64,000 nt of DNA, from the NCBI GenBank assembly GCA_963789165.1, contig CAWBJP010000002.1:124001-188000 (forward strand), in the 5' to 3' direction. Below, piece by piece: positions 8,434 to 17,679 of this stretch. The notes beneath the pieces are model-generated. The model searched no databases. It saw only the letters and a list, made by a program, of their open reading frames with translations, and had not been told where the DNA came from. The number at the start of each line of letters is the position of its first letter. Within the stretch, counting starts at the first letter, position 1. The stretch comes from CAWBJP01 sp963789165 (GTDB lineage Bacteria; Actinomycetota; Acidimicrobiia; IMCC26256; BP-133). The position numbers and the translations under genes were made by a program.

Positions 8434-8844
8434 TCAGCGAACCCGCTGCTCAGCTTCCGCTACGAGCTCACCTGCCTTTCGGACGGCGGACCTGGCTCTG
8501 CTCACCACCACGTTTGCGAGGCCGTAGTGGCCCACGTCCTTGAGGTTGACGACGTCTCGGAGGAGAGTGCCGAGCCGCTTGTCGCCCGTCACCTTCTCGA
8601 GGTGGGCGGCCGCGCCCACATGGTCCGGGCCCCGAAAGCGGCTGCCAGCGGCGGCGCAGCAGATCGCGTCGGCTGCGGCGATCGCGGCGAGCACGGCATT
8701 GCCGGTGGCGATGGTCGCCTCGTTGCCGGTTTCTGCGTTGAGGACGGTCTTGGCGACGTTGAGGTAGAGCCGAGCGTGCTCGATCCGGACGTGCGCCTCG
8801 GCCTTGGTGCACTTCTGGGTCCTGCCGCCAGCTCGGGTCGTCAT
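8434..8844 (-). CDS. HEPN-domain toxin partner of an MNT/HEPN pair
   Basis: A 136-residue helical protein starting MTTRAGGRTQKC, with AEAHVRIEHARLYLNVAK and a cysteine-rich helix before RFRGPDH, which fits the R-x4-6-H motif of HEPN ribonucleases. In MNT/HEPN systems the HEPN protein is the toxin and the nucleotidyltransferase neutralises it, in studied cases by AMPylation. The start ATG overlaps the stop of the upstream nucleotidyltransferase gene (ATGA), so the two are translationally coupled. It ends 3 nt from the stop of the convergent kinase gene. Confidence 0.72.
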   Translation of the reverse strand: MTTRAGGRTQKCTKAEAHVRIEHARLYLNVAKTVLNAETGNEATIATGNAVLAAIAAADAICCAAAGSRFRGPDHVGAAAHLEKVTGDKRLGTLLRDVVNLKDVGHYGLANVVVSRARSAVRKAGELVAEAEQRVR

Positions 8845-9474
8845 CGGCTCGAGGCTCCACCGACAGGCCGGGCAAGGACCGGAGCAGAGCCGGCGACGAC
8901 AACGCCGTCGGCCCGGAGGGAGTCGATCAACGGCTCGTTGTGCGCAACGGCTTCGTCGAGCTCGGTCTTCGAGAGCTCCACGATCTGGACGCGATTGCCC
9001 GACCGCCGCTCTAGGGTGTCGGCGAGCAACCGCCGTTGTGCGACCCAGGAGGGAGCTTCGTCGTCGACATCGTCGGGGCGCACGAGGAGCATGTCGATGT
9101 CGCTTTCCGCGTCGCCGCTCCGCCGGGCGAAGGATCCGAACAGGACGACTGCCGCCGGGCGGAGGTGGCTGTGGTCGATGAGCGGCACGGATCTCGAACT
9201 CCAGGGTGGACGAGGCGTCCACCATTGCCTCCACCGGACCGGCGAGGATGTGGTCGCGGTTCAAGACGTAGGAGTTCGTGTTGCCGTGCCGCTCGACGAG
9301 CACCAGGCCGTGGTCGACGAGTCGCTGGAGCACGAGGCGGACCCGAGCGTAGGAGCGTCCAGCGAGCTCGTGGATACGCAGGCCGGTCAAGGGCGCATGG
9401 GTGTGGGCCAGCACGGCAAGAACGTCTGCTTCAACGCTCGGCGCCACCGATCGCAAGGGGTTGCTCAGGTCCAC
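8841..9474 (-). CDS. Winged-helix + minimal nucleotidyltransferase (MNT) antitoxin, frameshifted
   Basis: The N-terminal ~95 residues (VDLSNPLRSV..., with LTGLRIHELAGRSYARVR and LVDHGLVLVERHGN) form a winged-helix DNA-binding domain. The C-terminal part carries the nucleotidyltransferase signature GSFARRSGDAESDID, with G-S and D-x-D catalytic residues. The two halves are in different frames joined near 9189. The fused layout is a common one-gene architecture in actinobacteria, so I read this as one gene with a single-base indel. If real, a GTG at 9188 could start a separate MNT protein. The GTG start has GGGGAG upstream and lies 16 nt from a perfect palindrome (9491-9520) that the winged helix probably binds. 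Confidence 0.7.
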
Positions 9475-9490
9475 GCGGTCTCCCCGCTGA

Positions 9491-9520
9491 CACTATAACG
9501 CTAAGACTAGCGTTATAGTG
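9491..9520. promoter_or_regulatory. Perfect 30-bp palindromic operator of the MNT/HEPN locus
   Basis: CACTATAACGCTA, a 4-base centre AGAC, then TAGCGTTATAGTG: a perfect 13+13 inverted repeat, strikingly AT-rich for this genome. On the minus strand the near arm contains TATAGT at a suitable -10 distance from the GTG start at 9474. It is probably an autoregulatory operator overlapping the promoter. Confidence 0.8.
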
Positions 9521-9541
9521 ATAAGAGGGTGAACCCCGGCC

Positions 9542-10262
9542 CTACGGCTCGAAGCGGTAGCCGACGCCCCGGGCGGTGGTGACCCACCGGGGCTGGTCGG
9601 GGTCGTCCTCCACCTTGCGCCGGAGGCGGCGGACGTGCTCGGTGACGGTCGCCTCCGACTGCCACTCCGACGACGAGCCCCACACGTGCTCGAGGAGCTG
9701 CTGGCGGGAGAACACCTGGCGGGGCGAGGCGGCCAGGAAGGCGAGCAGGTCGAACTCCTTGGCCGTGGTCTCCACCGCCTGCGCCCTTGATCTGCACCTC
9801 CCGGGTGTCGAGGTCGATCTGGAGGCCCTCGAAGGTGAGGCACCGTCCCGACTTGGGCGCCGGCGCCGCCGCCGCGGCCGGCCGGGACCGGCGCAGCACC
9901 GACTCGATGCGGGCCGACAGCTCGGCGGCGGAGAACGGCTTGACCACGTAGTCGTCGGCCCCGAGCTTGAGGCCGATGACCCGGTCGCCCTCGTCGCCCC
10001 GGGCGGTGAGCAGGATGACGGGCACGTCGCTGGTCCGGCGCAGATCACCCAGGATGTCGAGCCCGTCGCGGGCGGGCAGCATCACGTCGAGGAGGACGAG
10101 GTCGGGCGGGTCCTGGCCCACCAGGTCCAGGGCGGCCTGGCCGTCTTCGACCTCGGTGACCGCGTAGCCCTCCATGGTCAGGAGGCGGTTGAGAAGGTTG
10201 CGGACCATGGGCTCGTCGTCGACCACCAGGATCCGGCGGGAGGAGGCCCTCGGAACGGACAT
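9542..10262 (-). CDS. OmpR/PhoB-family response regulator (frameshifted)
   Basis: The receiver domain has ILVVDDEP, phospho-acceptor Asp in LVLLDVMLP and Lys in DDYVVKPF. The C-terminal winged-helix domain is intact but in another frame: TAKEFDLLAFLAASPRQVFS, LLEHVWG, EATVTEHVRRLRRK, TTARGVGYRFEP. One extra base near 9783 (GGGCGCAGGCGG) separates the halves. Repaired length is about 239 residues. ATG 10262 starts right before VPRASSRRILVV; the open frame extends upstream to 10346 without a ribosome-binding site. No cognate kinase is adjacent. Confidence 0.85.
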
Positions 10263-10387
10263 CACCGACAGCGTAGTGGCGACTCCGGTTCGGCTCTCTC
10301 CGGTTGCGTAACCAGTTTCTTCCAGAGTTGGCCGGAAGTTGTCCATCCGTGGACGGCCCGGTGACGATTCCGGCGTACTTTCGACTC

Positions 10388-10924
10388 ATGGCCCGACCCG
10401 CCCGACCTCACGAACCCGTCCCCGTCCGCGCCGAGCCGGCGCAGGATCGCGGGCGGGGCGTGCTCGTCGTCGGCACCGACGACTGGGCGGTGGAGCAGGC
10501 GGTGGAGCAGCTGGCCGAGGCCGGGCACCCGGTGCTCACCTGCCACCCCCTCGGCGACCCGGCCTTCCCCTGCAACGCCATGGTCGACGGGCGCACCTGC
10601 CCGCTCGACGTCGGCTTCGAGGCGGTCGTGTCCATCCGGGCCCGCCACACCGACTCCCCCTCCTTCGGGGAGATGGGCGCTGTGTGTGGCCTGCGAGCAG
10701 GGGCGACCCTGGTGCTGGCGGGCATGACCCGCCGCAACCCGTTCGGCCCCTGGGCGTCGCTCGTGGTCGAAGGCGGCGACCTCGTCGCCAGCGTCGACCA
10801 GGCCCTGGCCGCCCGCAACCCGGCGGCTGCGCCCGCCGTGCTCCCCGAAGTCCCGGCGACGATCGAGCTGGTCGAGGTGGCCCCCGCCACCGCGCCGGCC
10901 GGCGACGCCGTCCCCGCCGCCTGA
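10388..10924 (+). CDS. Conserved hypothetical protein
   Basis: A 178-residue protein of unknown function, divergent from the response regulator. A central alpha/beta-like region starts GVLVVGTDDWAVEQAVEQL and contains two cysteines in PAFPCNAM and GRTCPLD plus a later MGAVCGL. The tail is rich in Ala, Pro and Val. No signal peptide or transmembrane helix is visible. The opening VVGTDDWA and the alternating strand-helix pattern could fit a Rossmann-like fold, but no family is recognised. The gap 10263-10387 presumably holds both promoters. Confidence 0.6.
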   Translation: MARPARPHEPVPVRAEPAQDRGRGVLVVGTDDWAVEQAVEQLAEAGHPVLTCHPLGDPAFPCNAMVDGRTCPLDVGFEAVVSIRARHTDSPSFGEMGAVCGLRAGATLVLAGMTRRNPFGPWASLVVEGGDLVASVDQALAARNPAAAPAVLPEVPATIELVEVAPATAPAGDAVPAA

Positions 10925-11034
10925 TCCGGCGCTGAACTCCCGGCCCTGCATCCCGTTGCTGGCACGCGCCCGGGCACGGTTCGGGAGCGGCCGTGGGCTG
11001 TCAATGGGCCGATCGGACCATCGCATCGCCGGGG

Positions 11035-11105
11035 AAACCGACAACGTTTCACCCCACCGGTTTGTTGGGCCTGCGTTGGGTTTGGCTTGGTTGGCCCTTG
11101 AGGTC
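11035..11105. repeat. Intergenic repeat, copy 1
   Basis: Shares GGTTTGTTGGGCC plus the flanking pattern CACCC..CC, GCGTT, GTTT and TTGGCCC with 37835-37905. In both copies GGGCC and GGCCC can pair around a 17-21 base loop. Copy 1 is about 170 nt upstream of the first SipW-type gene; copy 2 is about 400 nt upstream of the second giant LPRTG gene. The rest of 10925-11271 is otherwise featureless apart from the ribosome-binding site AAGGAG before 11272. Confidence 0.55.
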
Positions 11106-11271
11106 GAGCCGCCATGGTGGCTCTCAGCGGGAGGGAAGATCCTTCCTCGGTTGTAGGGCGAAGCGAAGATCCGCCGGCCTGATTTGGTCGCCTTGGCCGG
11201 CGGGGAGCGAACGGCGAAACCGGCGCCTCTGTTTCTCAAGTCCCTCCCTTCAATTTTCAAGGAGAAATACT

Positions 11272-11757
11272 GTGCGCTTTTCCAAGAAGTTCGCCGCGAT
11301 CGCCATCGTCTCCGCCAGCGCCCTCGCTGCCGGCGCCGCCTTCGCTTACTGGACCACCGCCGGTGGGGGCACCGGCTCCGCCACCGCCGCTGCCGGCTTC
11401 GCGAACCCGATTCGCGTCGACCAGACCAGCACCCCCTCTGGCCTCGTCCCCGGCGGCTCCGCCGGAACCCTGTCCGTCAACTTCATCAACACGAACTCCG
11501 GTCCGTCACCGTCCTCGGGGTGACCGCCACCGTCACCGGTACCCACCTCGGCGACCGGGGCGGCCAACTCCGACACGTTGGCTGCACCTCGGCCGACTTC
11601 GGACCCATCGTGATCACCGTCACTGACGGTCTGGTGCTCGGCGGCGGGACCGCCGACGGGGCGTGGACAGGCGAAATCAGCCTGCTCGACCGCCCGGACA
11701 CCGACCAGAACGGCTGCAAGAACGCCAGTCGCCGACATCGCCTACGTCAGCAGCTAA
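11272..11757 (+). CDS. Secreted protein with SipW-type signal peptide (frameshifted)
   Basis: GTG start with AAGGAG seven bases upstream. The N-terminus MRFSKKFAAIAIVSASALAA continuing GAAFAYWTTAGGGTGSAT is a SipW-dependent type leader, as in TasA-like fibre subunits and other exported small proteins. The mature part is in pieces: the first frame stops at 11521 after NTNSGPS; the next frame continues VTVLGVTATVTGT... to GCKNA; a third gives VADIAYVSS and a stop at 11757. At least two single-base shifts (near 11505 and 11733) are needed. The intact product would be about 160 residues. It heads an operon with the next two genes; a 13-bp hairpin follows it. Confidence 0.6.
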
Positions 11758-11771
11758 TCCACTTGCAGTTT

Positions 11772-11801
11772 GGAGGGGCGCCGCGCCAGCGGCGCCCCTC
11801 C
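11772..11801 (+). terminator. Strong hairpin after first SipW-type gene
   Basis: GGAGGGGCGCCGC pairs perfectly with GCGGCGCCCCTCC around a GCCA loop: 13 bp, followed by ACTTCTGT. It may be a terminator or attenuator that makes the first gene more abundant than the downstream two. Confidence 0.6.
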
Positions 11802-11897
11802 ACTTCTGTCGTTGAGCGCAGCGATAAACACCAAGGGTTTGGTGTTGTTCGGTGTGCTCGGCGTACCCGCCGCTTTTGGTTTTGAGAGGAACTTGTT

Positions 11898-12811
11898 GTG
11901 ATGCGATGGATCCGGAATCTGAGCTGGTCGATGAAGACAGGGCTCGGTGTTCTGCTGGCGGCGGCCCTGGTGGTCGGCGGGATGAACGTCCTCGGCGACG
12001 GCAGCGGCGGGGACAAGCCGGGTTCAGACGTCCTGGGGAATCGCCTGGAGGAGACGGCACGCCGTCCGGTTCTGAGCCGGGCGGTTCCGGCGCGGCTCCA
12101 GGCGCCCCGGGCCCGTCTGATTCCGCCAAGGGCGGCGGGTCCGGCACGGGCAGCAACTCAGGGAGCGACACTGTGGGCGTCGCGGCGAAGCCGGGTGACT
12201 CCAATACACCGCCGCAGCCGCCGACGATCACCAAGAGTCCCGACGATCCGACGTTCGAGACGTCGGCTCAGTTCAAGTTCCCGGCTCCGGGGCCGGCTTT
12301 CGTTGCAGGCTCGACGCGCGGGACTTCTTCTCTCTGCAATAGCGGGACCGTCAACTACAACAAGCTCGGCATCGGTTCACACACCTTCCAGGTGACGGCC
12401 TTCAACTCCGCCGGCGTCAGCACCCCGACGTCCTACACCTGGACGATCCTGCTGCGGCGCGACTTCGCGATCAGCGGCTCGCTCACCCAGCCCTTTTCCC
12501 CCGGGACCAGTCAGCGGCTCAACCTCTCGCTCGGCAACCCGTACAACTTCGCTCTCCGGGTGCTCGGTGTGCAGGTCACCGTTGAGGACGAGACGACCAC
12601 GGACTGCATCGGCGGCGACAACCTCGACGTGGTGCAAGACCTCACCGTCGAGGTGGTTGTCCCCGCGAACTCCACCAGGTCCTTGGAGCAGCTTCTGCCA
12701 CCGGAACAGTGGCCGCTGATCGAGATGCTCGACCTCCCATACACCAACCAGGACGACTGCAAGAGCGCCACCTTCACCCTCACCTACACGGGAACGGCGA
12801 CGAAGTCATGA
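11898..12811 (+). CDS. Membrane-anchored/secreted protein in SipW-type operon (frameshifted)
   Basis: GTG 11898 (or ATG 11901) has GAGAGGA upstream. Residues ~10-35 (MKTGLGVLLAAALVVGGMNV) form one hydrophobic signal or anchor segment. A low-complexity Gly/Ser/Pro linker follows (in the second frame, after a one-base shift near 12025), then a region with PPTITKSPDDPT and FKFPAPGPAFVAG, and a C-terminal domain FAISGSLTQPFSPGTSQRLN... of beta-sandwich type. Its stop overlaps the start of the large adhesin (ATGA), so the pair is co-translated. The function is not recognised; the position suggests export or assembly of the surface fibre. Confidence 0.55.
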
Positions 12812-15753
12812 AGCGCACCACCAAGATCCTCGTGATGTTCGCCGCCGTCGCCGGGACGGTCGGTCTGGCCGCCGCCGGCTGGGCCTACTGGACTACCAGT
12901 GGTTCGGGTGCCGCGTCCGCCACGGTCGGGACGCTCAACGCGCCGACGGGTGTAGTTGCAAGTCAGCCGACGCTCGGTGTCGGCACGGTGCACGTGGCCT
13001 GGACCGCTTCCTCCACCACCGCCCCGCCGGCCGTCGCTCCCACCGGGTACTACGTCGAGCGCTTCAGTGGCGCCACGCCGAGCGCGGCGTGCGGCACCTC
13101 CCCGACCGTCCTCCTTACGGATCCGCCGACGAGCTGCGACGACGAGCGGCTCACGCAGACCGGCCCGTTCACCTACAAGGTGACGGCCGTGTTCAACAGC
13201 TGGACGGCGCAGAGCACCGCCAGCAACTCGATCTCGGTGGTTCTCGACATCACCCCGCCCACGGTCTCTTCGATTGACCGCGCGGCCGCCGACCCGACGA
13301 TCGCCTCCAGTGTCTCGTGGACGGTCACATTCAGCGAGGACGTCACCGGCGTCGACAGCAGCGACTTTGCCTTGTCCAGTACAGGCCTCACGGGGCCTGC
13401 GATAGGCCCCGTGCTCGGTGCCGGCGACACCTGGACGGTCACCGCCGCCACCGGAACGGGCAGTGGCACGCTCGGGCTGAACCTGGTGGACGACAACACG
13501 ATCATCGATGTCGCCAGCAATCCCCTTGGTGGTCCTGGCGGCATCCTCGACGGGGCCTTCACCGGCCAGATTTACACCATCGACAGGATCGCTCCGACGG
13601 TGACAGTCGACCAGAAGGTCGGCCAGGCCGACCCGGCTAACACCCAGCCGATCCGTTTCACGGTCACCTTCAGCGAATCGGTGGTCGGTTTCACCCCCGC
13701 GGACGTGACCCGAGGTGGCACCGCCACCGGCGGGACGGTCACCGTGACCGGCTCCGGTGCCAGCTACGAGATCGCCGTCAGCGGCCTCATTTCTGACGGC
13801 ACCGTCACCGCCTCCATCCCCGCCGGCGGCGTTGCCGACCCGGCCGGCAACACCAACACGATCTCCAGTTCCACCGATAACACCGTGGTCTACGACGGCA
13901 CGGCACCGAGCGTGACCATCGACCAGAAGGTCGGTCAGGCCGACCCGACCAGCACCCAGCCGATCCGTTTCACGGTCACCTTCAGTGAATCGGTGGTCGG
14001 TTTCACCCCCGCGGACGTGACCCGAGGTGGCACCGCCACCGGCGGTACCGTCACGGTGATCGGCTCCGGTGCCAACTACGAGCTCGCCGTCAGCGGGCTC
14101 ACCTCCGACGGCACGGTCACCGCCACGATCCCGGCTGGTGGCGCCCAGGACGGTGCTGGTAACAGCAACACGGTCTCGTCGAGCACCGATAACACGGTGA
14201 CGTTCGACACCACCAGCCCGAGCGTGACCATCAACCAGGCGGCTGGTCAGGCCGATCCGGTCAGCACCCAGCCGATCAACTTCACGGTGGTCTTCTCCGA
14301 GCCGGTCAGCTTCTTCGCCGGTTCCGGTGTGTCCCTGACCGGGACAGCCGGCGGTCTTGCCGGGGCCACCAAGAGCGTCACTGGTGGGCCGAGCACCTAC
14401 AACGTCGCCGTCAGCGGGATCACCTCCGACGGCACGGTCATCGCCACGGTTCTCGCTGGTGGCGCCCAGGACGGTGCTGGTAACAGCAACACGGTCTCGT
14501 CGAGCACCGATAACACGGTGACGCTCGATGCCACCGGCCCGAGCGTGACGGTCAACCAGGCGGCTGGTCAGGCGGACCCGACCGACACCCAGCCGATCAA
14601 CTTCACGGTGGTCTTCTCCGAGCCGGTCAGCCTCTTTGTCGAAGCTGATGTGTCCCTGACCGGGACGGCCGGCGGCCTTGCCGGGGCCACCAAGAGCGTC
14701 ACCGGTGGGCCGAGCACCTACAACGTCGCCGTCAGCGGGCTCACCTCCGACGGCACGGTCACCGCCACGGTCCCCGCTGGTGGCGCCCAGGACGGTGCCG
14801 CCAACACCAACACGGTCTCGACCAGCACCGATAACACCGTAAGGCTCGACACCACCGGGCCGACGGTGACGGTCGACCAGAAGGTCGGTCAGGCCGACCC
14901 GACCAGCACCCAGCCGATCCGTTTCACGGTCACCTTCAGTGAATCGGTGGTCGGTTTCACCCCCGCGGACGTGACCCGAGGTGGCACCGCCACCGGCGGT
15001 ACCGTCACGGTGATCGGCTCCGGTGCCAACTACGAGATCGCCGTCAGCGGGCTCACCTCCGACGGCACGGTCACCGCCACGATCCCGGCTGGTGGCGCCC
15101 AGGACGGTGCTGGTAACAGCAACACAGTCTCGTCGAGCACCGATAACACGGTGACGTTCGACACCACCAGCCCGAGCGTGACCATCAACCAGGCGGCTGG
15201 TCAGGCCGATCCGGTCAGCACCCAGCCGATCAACTTCACGGTGGTCTTCTCCGAGCCGGTCAGCTTCTTCGCCGGTTCCGGTGTGTCCCTGACCGGGACA
15301 GCCGGCGGTCTTGCCGGGGCCACCAAGAGCGTCACTGGTGGGCCGAGCACCTACAACGTCGCCGTCAGCGGGATCACCTCCGATGGCACGGTCGTCGCCA
15401 CGGTCCTCGCTGGTGGCGCCCAGGACGGTGCTGGTAACCCCAACACGGTCTCGACCAGCACCGACAACAGCGTCACCTACGAAACGGTGGCGCCCACGGT
15501 GACGGTGAACCAGAAGGCGGGTCAGGTCGACCCGACGAACACGCTGCCGGTGCTCTTTACGGTGACGTTCAGTGAGCCGGTCACCGGTTTCGATGCCGCT
15601 GACCTCACGTCACTGGTGGGCCGAGCACCTACAACGTCGCCGTCAGCGGGCTCACCTCCGACGGCACGGTCACCGCCACGGTCCCCGCTGGTGGCGCCCA
15701 GGACGGTGCCGCCAACACCAACACGGTCTCGACTAGCACCGACAACACGGTGA
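12808..15753 (+). CDS. Large tandem-repeat Ig-like adhesin with SipW-type leader
   Basis: Start ATG overlaps the upstream stop. The leader KRTTKILVMFAAVAGTVGLA continuing AAGWAYWTTSGSGAASAT is SipW-type. An N-terminal fibronectin-like stretch (residues ~50-150) leads into an Ig-like domain and then repeats of ~105 residues of the form (A/S/G)P(S/T)VT(I/V)(D/N)Q..GQADP..TQPI.FTV.FSE, each ending STDNTV. Seven units are in frame. Near 15605 a deletion of part of a unit changes frame, so the last ~45 residues before the stop at 15753 are not genuine. Decayed units continue to 16615. Proteins like this are extracellular adhesins or matrix components. Confidence 0.82.
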   Translation: MKRTTKILVMFAAVAGTVGLAAAGWAYWTTSGSGAASATVGTLNAPTGVVASQPTLGVGTVHVAWTASSTTAPPAVAPTGYYVERFSGATPSAACGTSPTVLLTDPPTSCDDERLTQTGPFTYKVTAVFNSWTAQSTASNSISVVLDITPPTVSSIDRAAADPTIASSVSWTVTFSEDVTGVDSSDFALSSTGLTGPAIGPVLGAGDTWTVTAATGTGSGTLGLNLVDDNTIIDVASNPLGGPGGILDGAFTGQIYTIDRIAPTVTVDQKVGQADPANTQPIRFTVTFSESVVGFTPADVTRGGTATGGTVTVTGSGASYEIAVSGLISDGTVTASIPAGGVADPAGNTNTISSSTDNTVVYDGTAPSVTIDQKVGQADPTSTQPIRFTVTFSESVVGFTPADVTRGGTATGGTVTVIGSGANYELAVSGLTSDGTVTATIPAGGAQDGAGNSNTVSSSTDNTVTFDTTSPSVTINQAAGQADPVSTQPINFTVVFSEPVSFFAGSGVSLTGTAGGLAGATKSVTGGPSTYNVAVSGITSDGTVIATVLAGGAQDGAGNSNTVSSSTDNTVTLDATGPSVTVNQAAGQADPTDTQPINFTVVFSEPVSLFVEADVSLTGTAGGLAGATKSVTGGPSTYNVAVSGLTSDGTVTATVPAGGAQDGAANTNTVSTSTDNTVRLDTTGPTVTVDQKVGQADPTSTQPIRFTVTFSESVVGFTPADVTRGGTATGGTVTVIGSGANYEIAVSGLTSDGTVTATIPAGGAQDGAGNSNTVSSSTDNTVTFDTTSPSVTINQAAGQADPVSTQPINFTVVFSEPVSFFAGSGVSLTGTAGGLAGATKSVTGGPSTYNVAVSGITSDGTVVATVLAGGAQDGAGNPNTVSTSTDNSVTYETVAPTVTVNQKAGQVDPTNTLPVLFTVTFSEPVTGFDAADLTSLVGRAPTTSPSAGSPPTARSPPRSPLVAPRTVPPTPTRSRLAPTTR
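13591..15600 (+). repeat. Ig-domain tandem repeat array with a near-identical 954-bp higher-order repeat
   Basis: Unit starts lie near 13591, 13909, 14218, 14536, 14861, 15175 and 15493. The three-unit block starting at 13909 recurs at 14863 with a 954-bp offset; over the first ~300 bases the only difference I see is ELAV versus EIAV. This is recent intragenic duplication and a classic site for recombination and misassembly. Confidence 0.85.
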
Positions 15754-16615
15754 CTCCTCGACACCAACGGCGCCCGAGCGGTGACGGTGAACCAGAAGGT
15801 CGGTCAGGCCGACCCGACCAATACGCAGCCGGCGCTCTTCACGGTGACCTTCAGTGAGTCGGTCACCGGCTTCGACGCCGTCGGACCTGACCCGGGGCGG
15901 CACGGCCACGGGTGGCACCGCCAGCGTCACTGGTTCCGGCGCCAGCTACGAGATCGCCGTGAGCAACACCCCGACGACGGTCACCGACGGCACCCTCACC
16001 TTCTAGTGGCCGCCACAGGGCCCGCCGCCGGGAACAACAACCTGGCGTCGACCAGCACTGACAACACGGTGACCCTCGACAGCACCCCCCCGACGGTGAC
16101 CTCAACGAGACGGCTGGTCGGGGCGATGCAGTCAGCACCCAGCCGATGAACTTCAGGGTGATCTCTCCGAGAGGGTGAACGGACTAAGACAGGAGGGACG
16201 AGACCCTGAACGTGACCAGCCGGCGGTCTGACCGGGGTCACAAGAGCGTCACTGGTCAGGCAGAGCACCTACAACGTGGCCGACAGCGTGATCACCTCCG
16301 AAGGCACGATCGTCGCCACGGTACTCGGCATGATCAGCGCCCAGGACAGTGCTGGTGACTCCAACACGGACTCGACCAGCACCGACATCAGCGTCACCTA
16401 CGAAACGGTGAACTCCCACGGTGACGGTGAACCAGAAGCGGTCATCGACCCGACTAACACGCTGCTGGCGCTATTACGGTGACGATCAGTGAGCCGGTCA
16501 CCGAACGAGCCGCTCACCGTCAACAGTGGTGCGTGCACGTCCACGCTTGGCACCGCCATCGTCACTGGTTCCGGCGCGAACTATGACGATCGCCGGAGCA
16601 ACCATCCCTCAACGA
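15606..16615 (+). pseudogene. Decayed tail of the Ig-like adhesin
   Basis: At least three more repeat units are recognisable in shifting frames: VTVNQKVGQADPTNTQP at 15781, a unit near 16087 (ACGGTGACC, GTCAGCACCCAGCCGATGAA) and one near 16410. Frames change every 50-150 bases, and some changes are substitutions as well as indels, so this part looks truly degenerate rather than only mis-sequenced. No end to the adhesin, such as an anchor, can be read. Confidence 0.65.
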
Positions 16616-16625
16616 GGAGGCGATC

Positions 16626-17244
16626 ATGGAGGAGCGCAACGGCGCGCTCGCCGGCGAACTGGGGTCCGACGTCGCCGAGGTTCCGCTGGAGCGGCTGGAG
16701 GCGGAGATCACGAGCCTGAACGCCCACCTGTCGGCGGCGACGTGCCGGTGGCTGCTGCTGGTGGGGGAGTTCGACCGGCGGGGCGGCTACGAGACCTGGG
16801 GCTGCTACGACTCGGCCCAGTACCTGGGCTGGAAGTGCGGGATGGACCGGCGCACGGCCCGGGAGCACGTGCGGGTGGCCCGGGCGCTGCCGGCCCTGCC
16901 CAAGACGCTGGACGCCTTCGCCCGGGGGGAGCTGTCCTACTCGAAGGTGCGGGCCATCACCCGGGTGGGCACGCCCGAGAACGAGGATGCGCTGGTGGAC
17001 TGGGCCCGTCCACGGCACCGCCTCCCACCTGGAGCGGATCGTGCGGGCCTACAGCCGGGTCCTGCGCAACAACGAGCTGCGCGACGTCAACGAGCGCCAC
17101 GCCCGCCGCTCCGTCCACACCCACTACGACGAGGACGGCTCCTTCGTGCTCGTGGCCCGGCTCGACCCCAAGTTCTGCGCCGTGACGGCAGCCGTCCTGG
17201 CGGCGATCGGGAAGGCCGCCTGCAATCTCCACGGCGCCGCGTGA
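16626..17244 (+). pseudogene. DUF222 / 13E12-repeat family remnant
   Basis: GAGGAGG precedes ATG 16626. The product has the DUF222 pattern: LEAEITSLNAHLSAATCRWL, CGMDRRTAREHVRVARAL, LPALPKTLDAFARGELSYSK, VRAITRVGTPENEDALVDWA. After a one-base shift near 17012 it continues GTASHLERIVRAYSRVLRNN to LDPKFCAVTAAVLAAI, then ends at 17244. The usual C-terminal half, including the HNH nuclease domain, is absent. These genes are repetitive in actinobacteria and often decayed. Confidence 0.8.
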
Positions 17245-17486
17245 GCGGCACCGAGTTCTCGCTTCGAGCGTGGGTGGGTACCGTCAAACCACCCAGGCAC
17301 GACTGAAAGTATCGGAGTTGAGTCTCGAGTCGGCGCCCTTGCCTGGGGCGCCGACCCGACGTCTCCTCCAGGCTTGAGCACACCGGTCGAGCCCTGGCTG
17401 TTGGAATCGGCCCTACCTTTGGTGGTTGTCGGGAGATCTCGGGTTCGAAGCAGCTGTCGAGTGCGTCGTAGCTGTCGCCGGCCAGG

Positions 17487-17602
17487 GGCATGGGACCGTC
17501 TGGGGGCGGGTTTGGCCAGCAGCATGGGACCGCCCGTTGGCCAGTTATGGGACCGCCGGTTCGGCCACTCGATGGGGCCAGTCTTCCCGCCAGTAGTGGG
17601 AC
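17487..17602. repeat. Short ATGGGACC direct repeats
   Basis: Four spaced copies of (C)ATGGG(A/G)CC, near 17489, 17523, 17547 and 17572, alternate with GGCCAG or GGCCACT at about 25-30 bp. The copies are imperfect. Given the IS21-like fragment downstream, they could be remains of an insertion-sequence end. The wider gap 17245-17486 holds nothing recognisable. Confidence 0.4.
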
Positions 17603-17679
17603 CTACCTGAGGGTCCACCAGCGCCGGTTCGTTAGCCGGTGCACTCGTCGCCATCGGTCAGCGGATCGAGGAGCGGCGA

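Noticed and set aside
11002..11015. 14-mer CAATGGGCCGATCG also present at 55928-55941
   Set aside because: Repeated 14-mers are expected several times by chance in 64 kb of GC-rich DNA; the flanks do not match.
17435..17460. Possible tRNA T-arm (GGGTTCGAAGC)
   Set aside because: No acceptor or anticodon arms pair around it.
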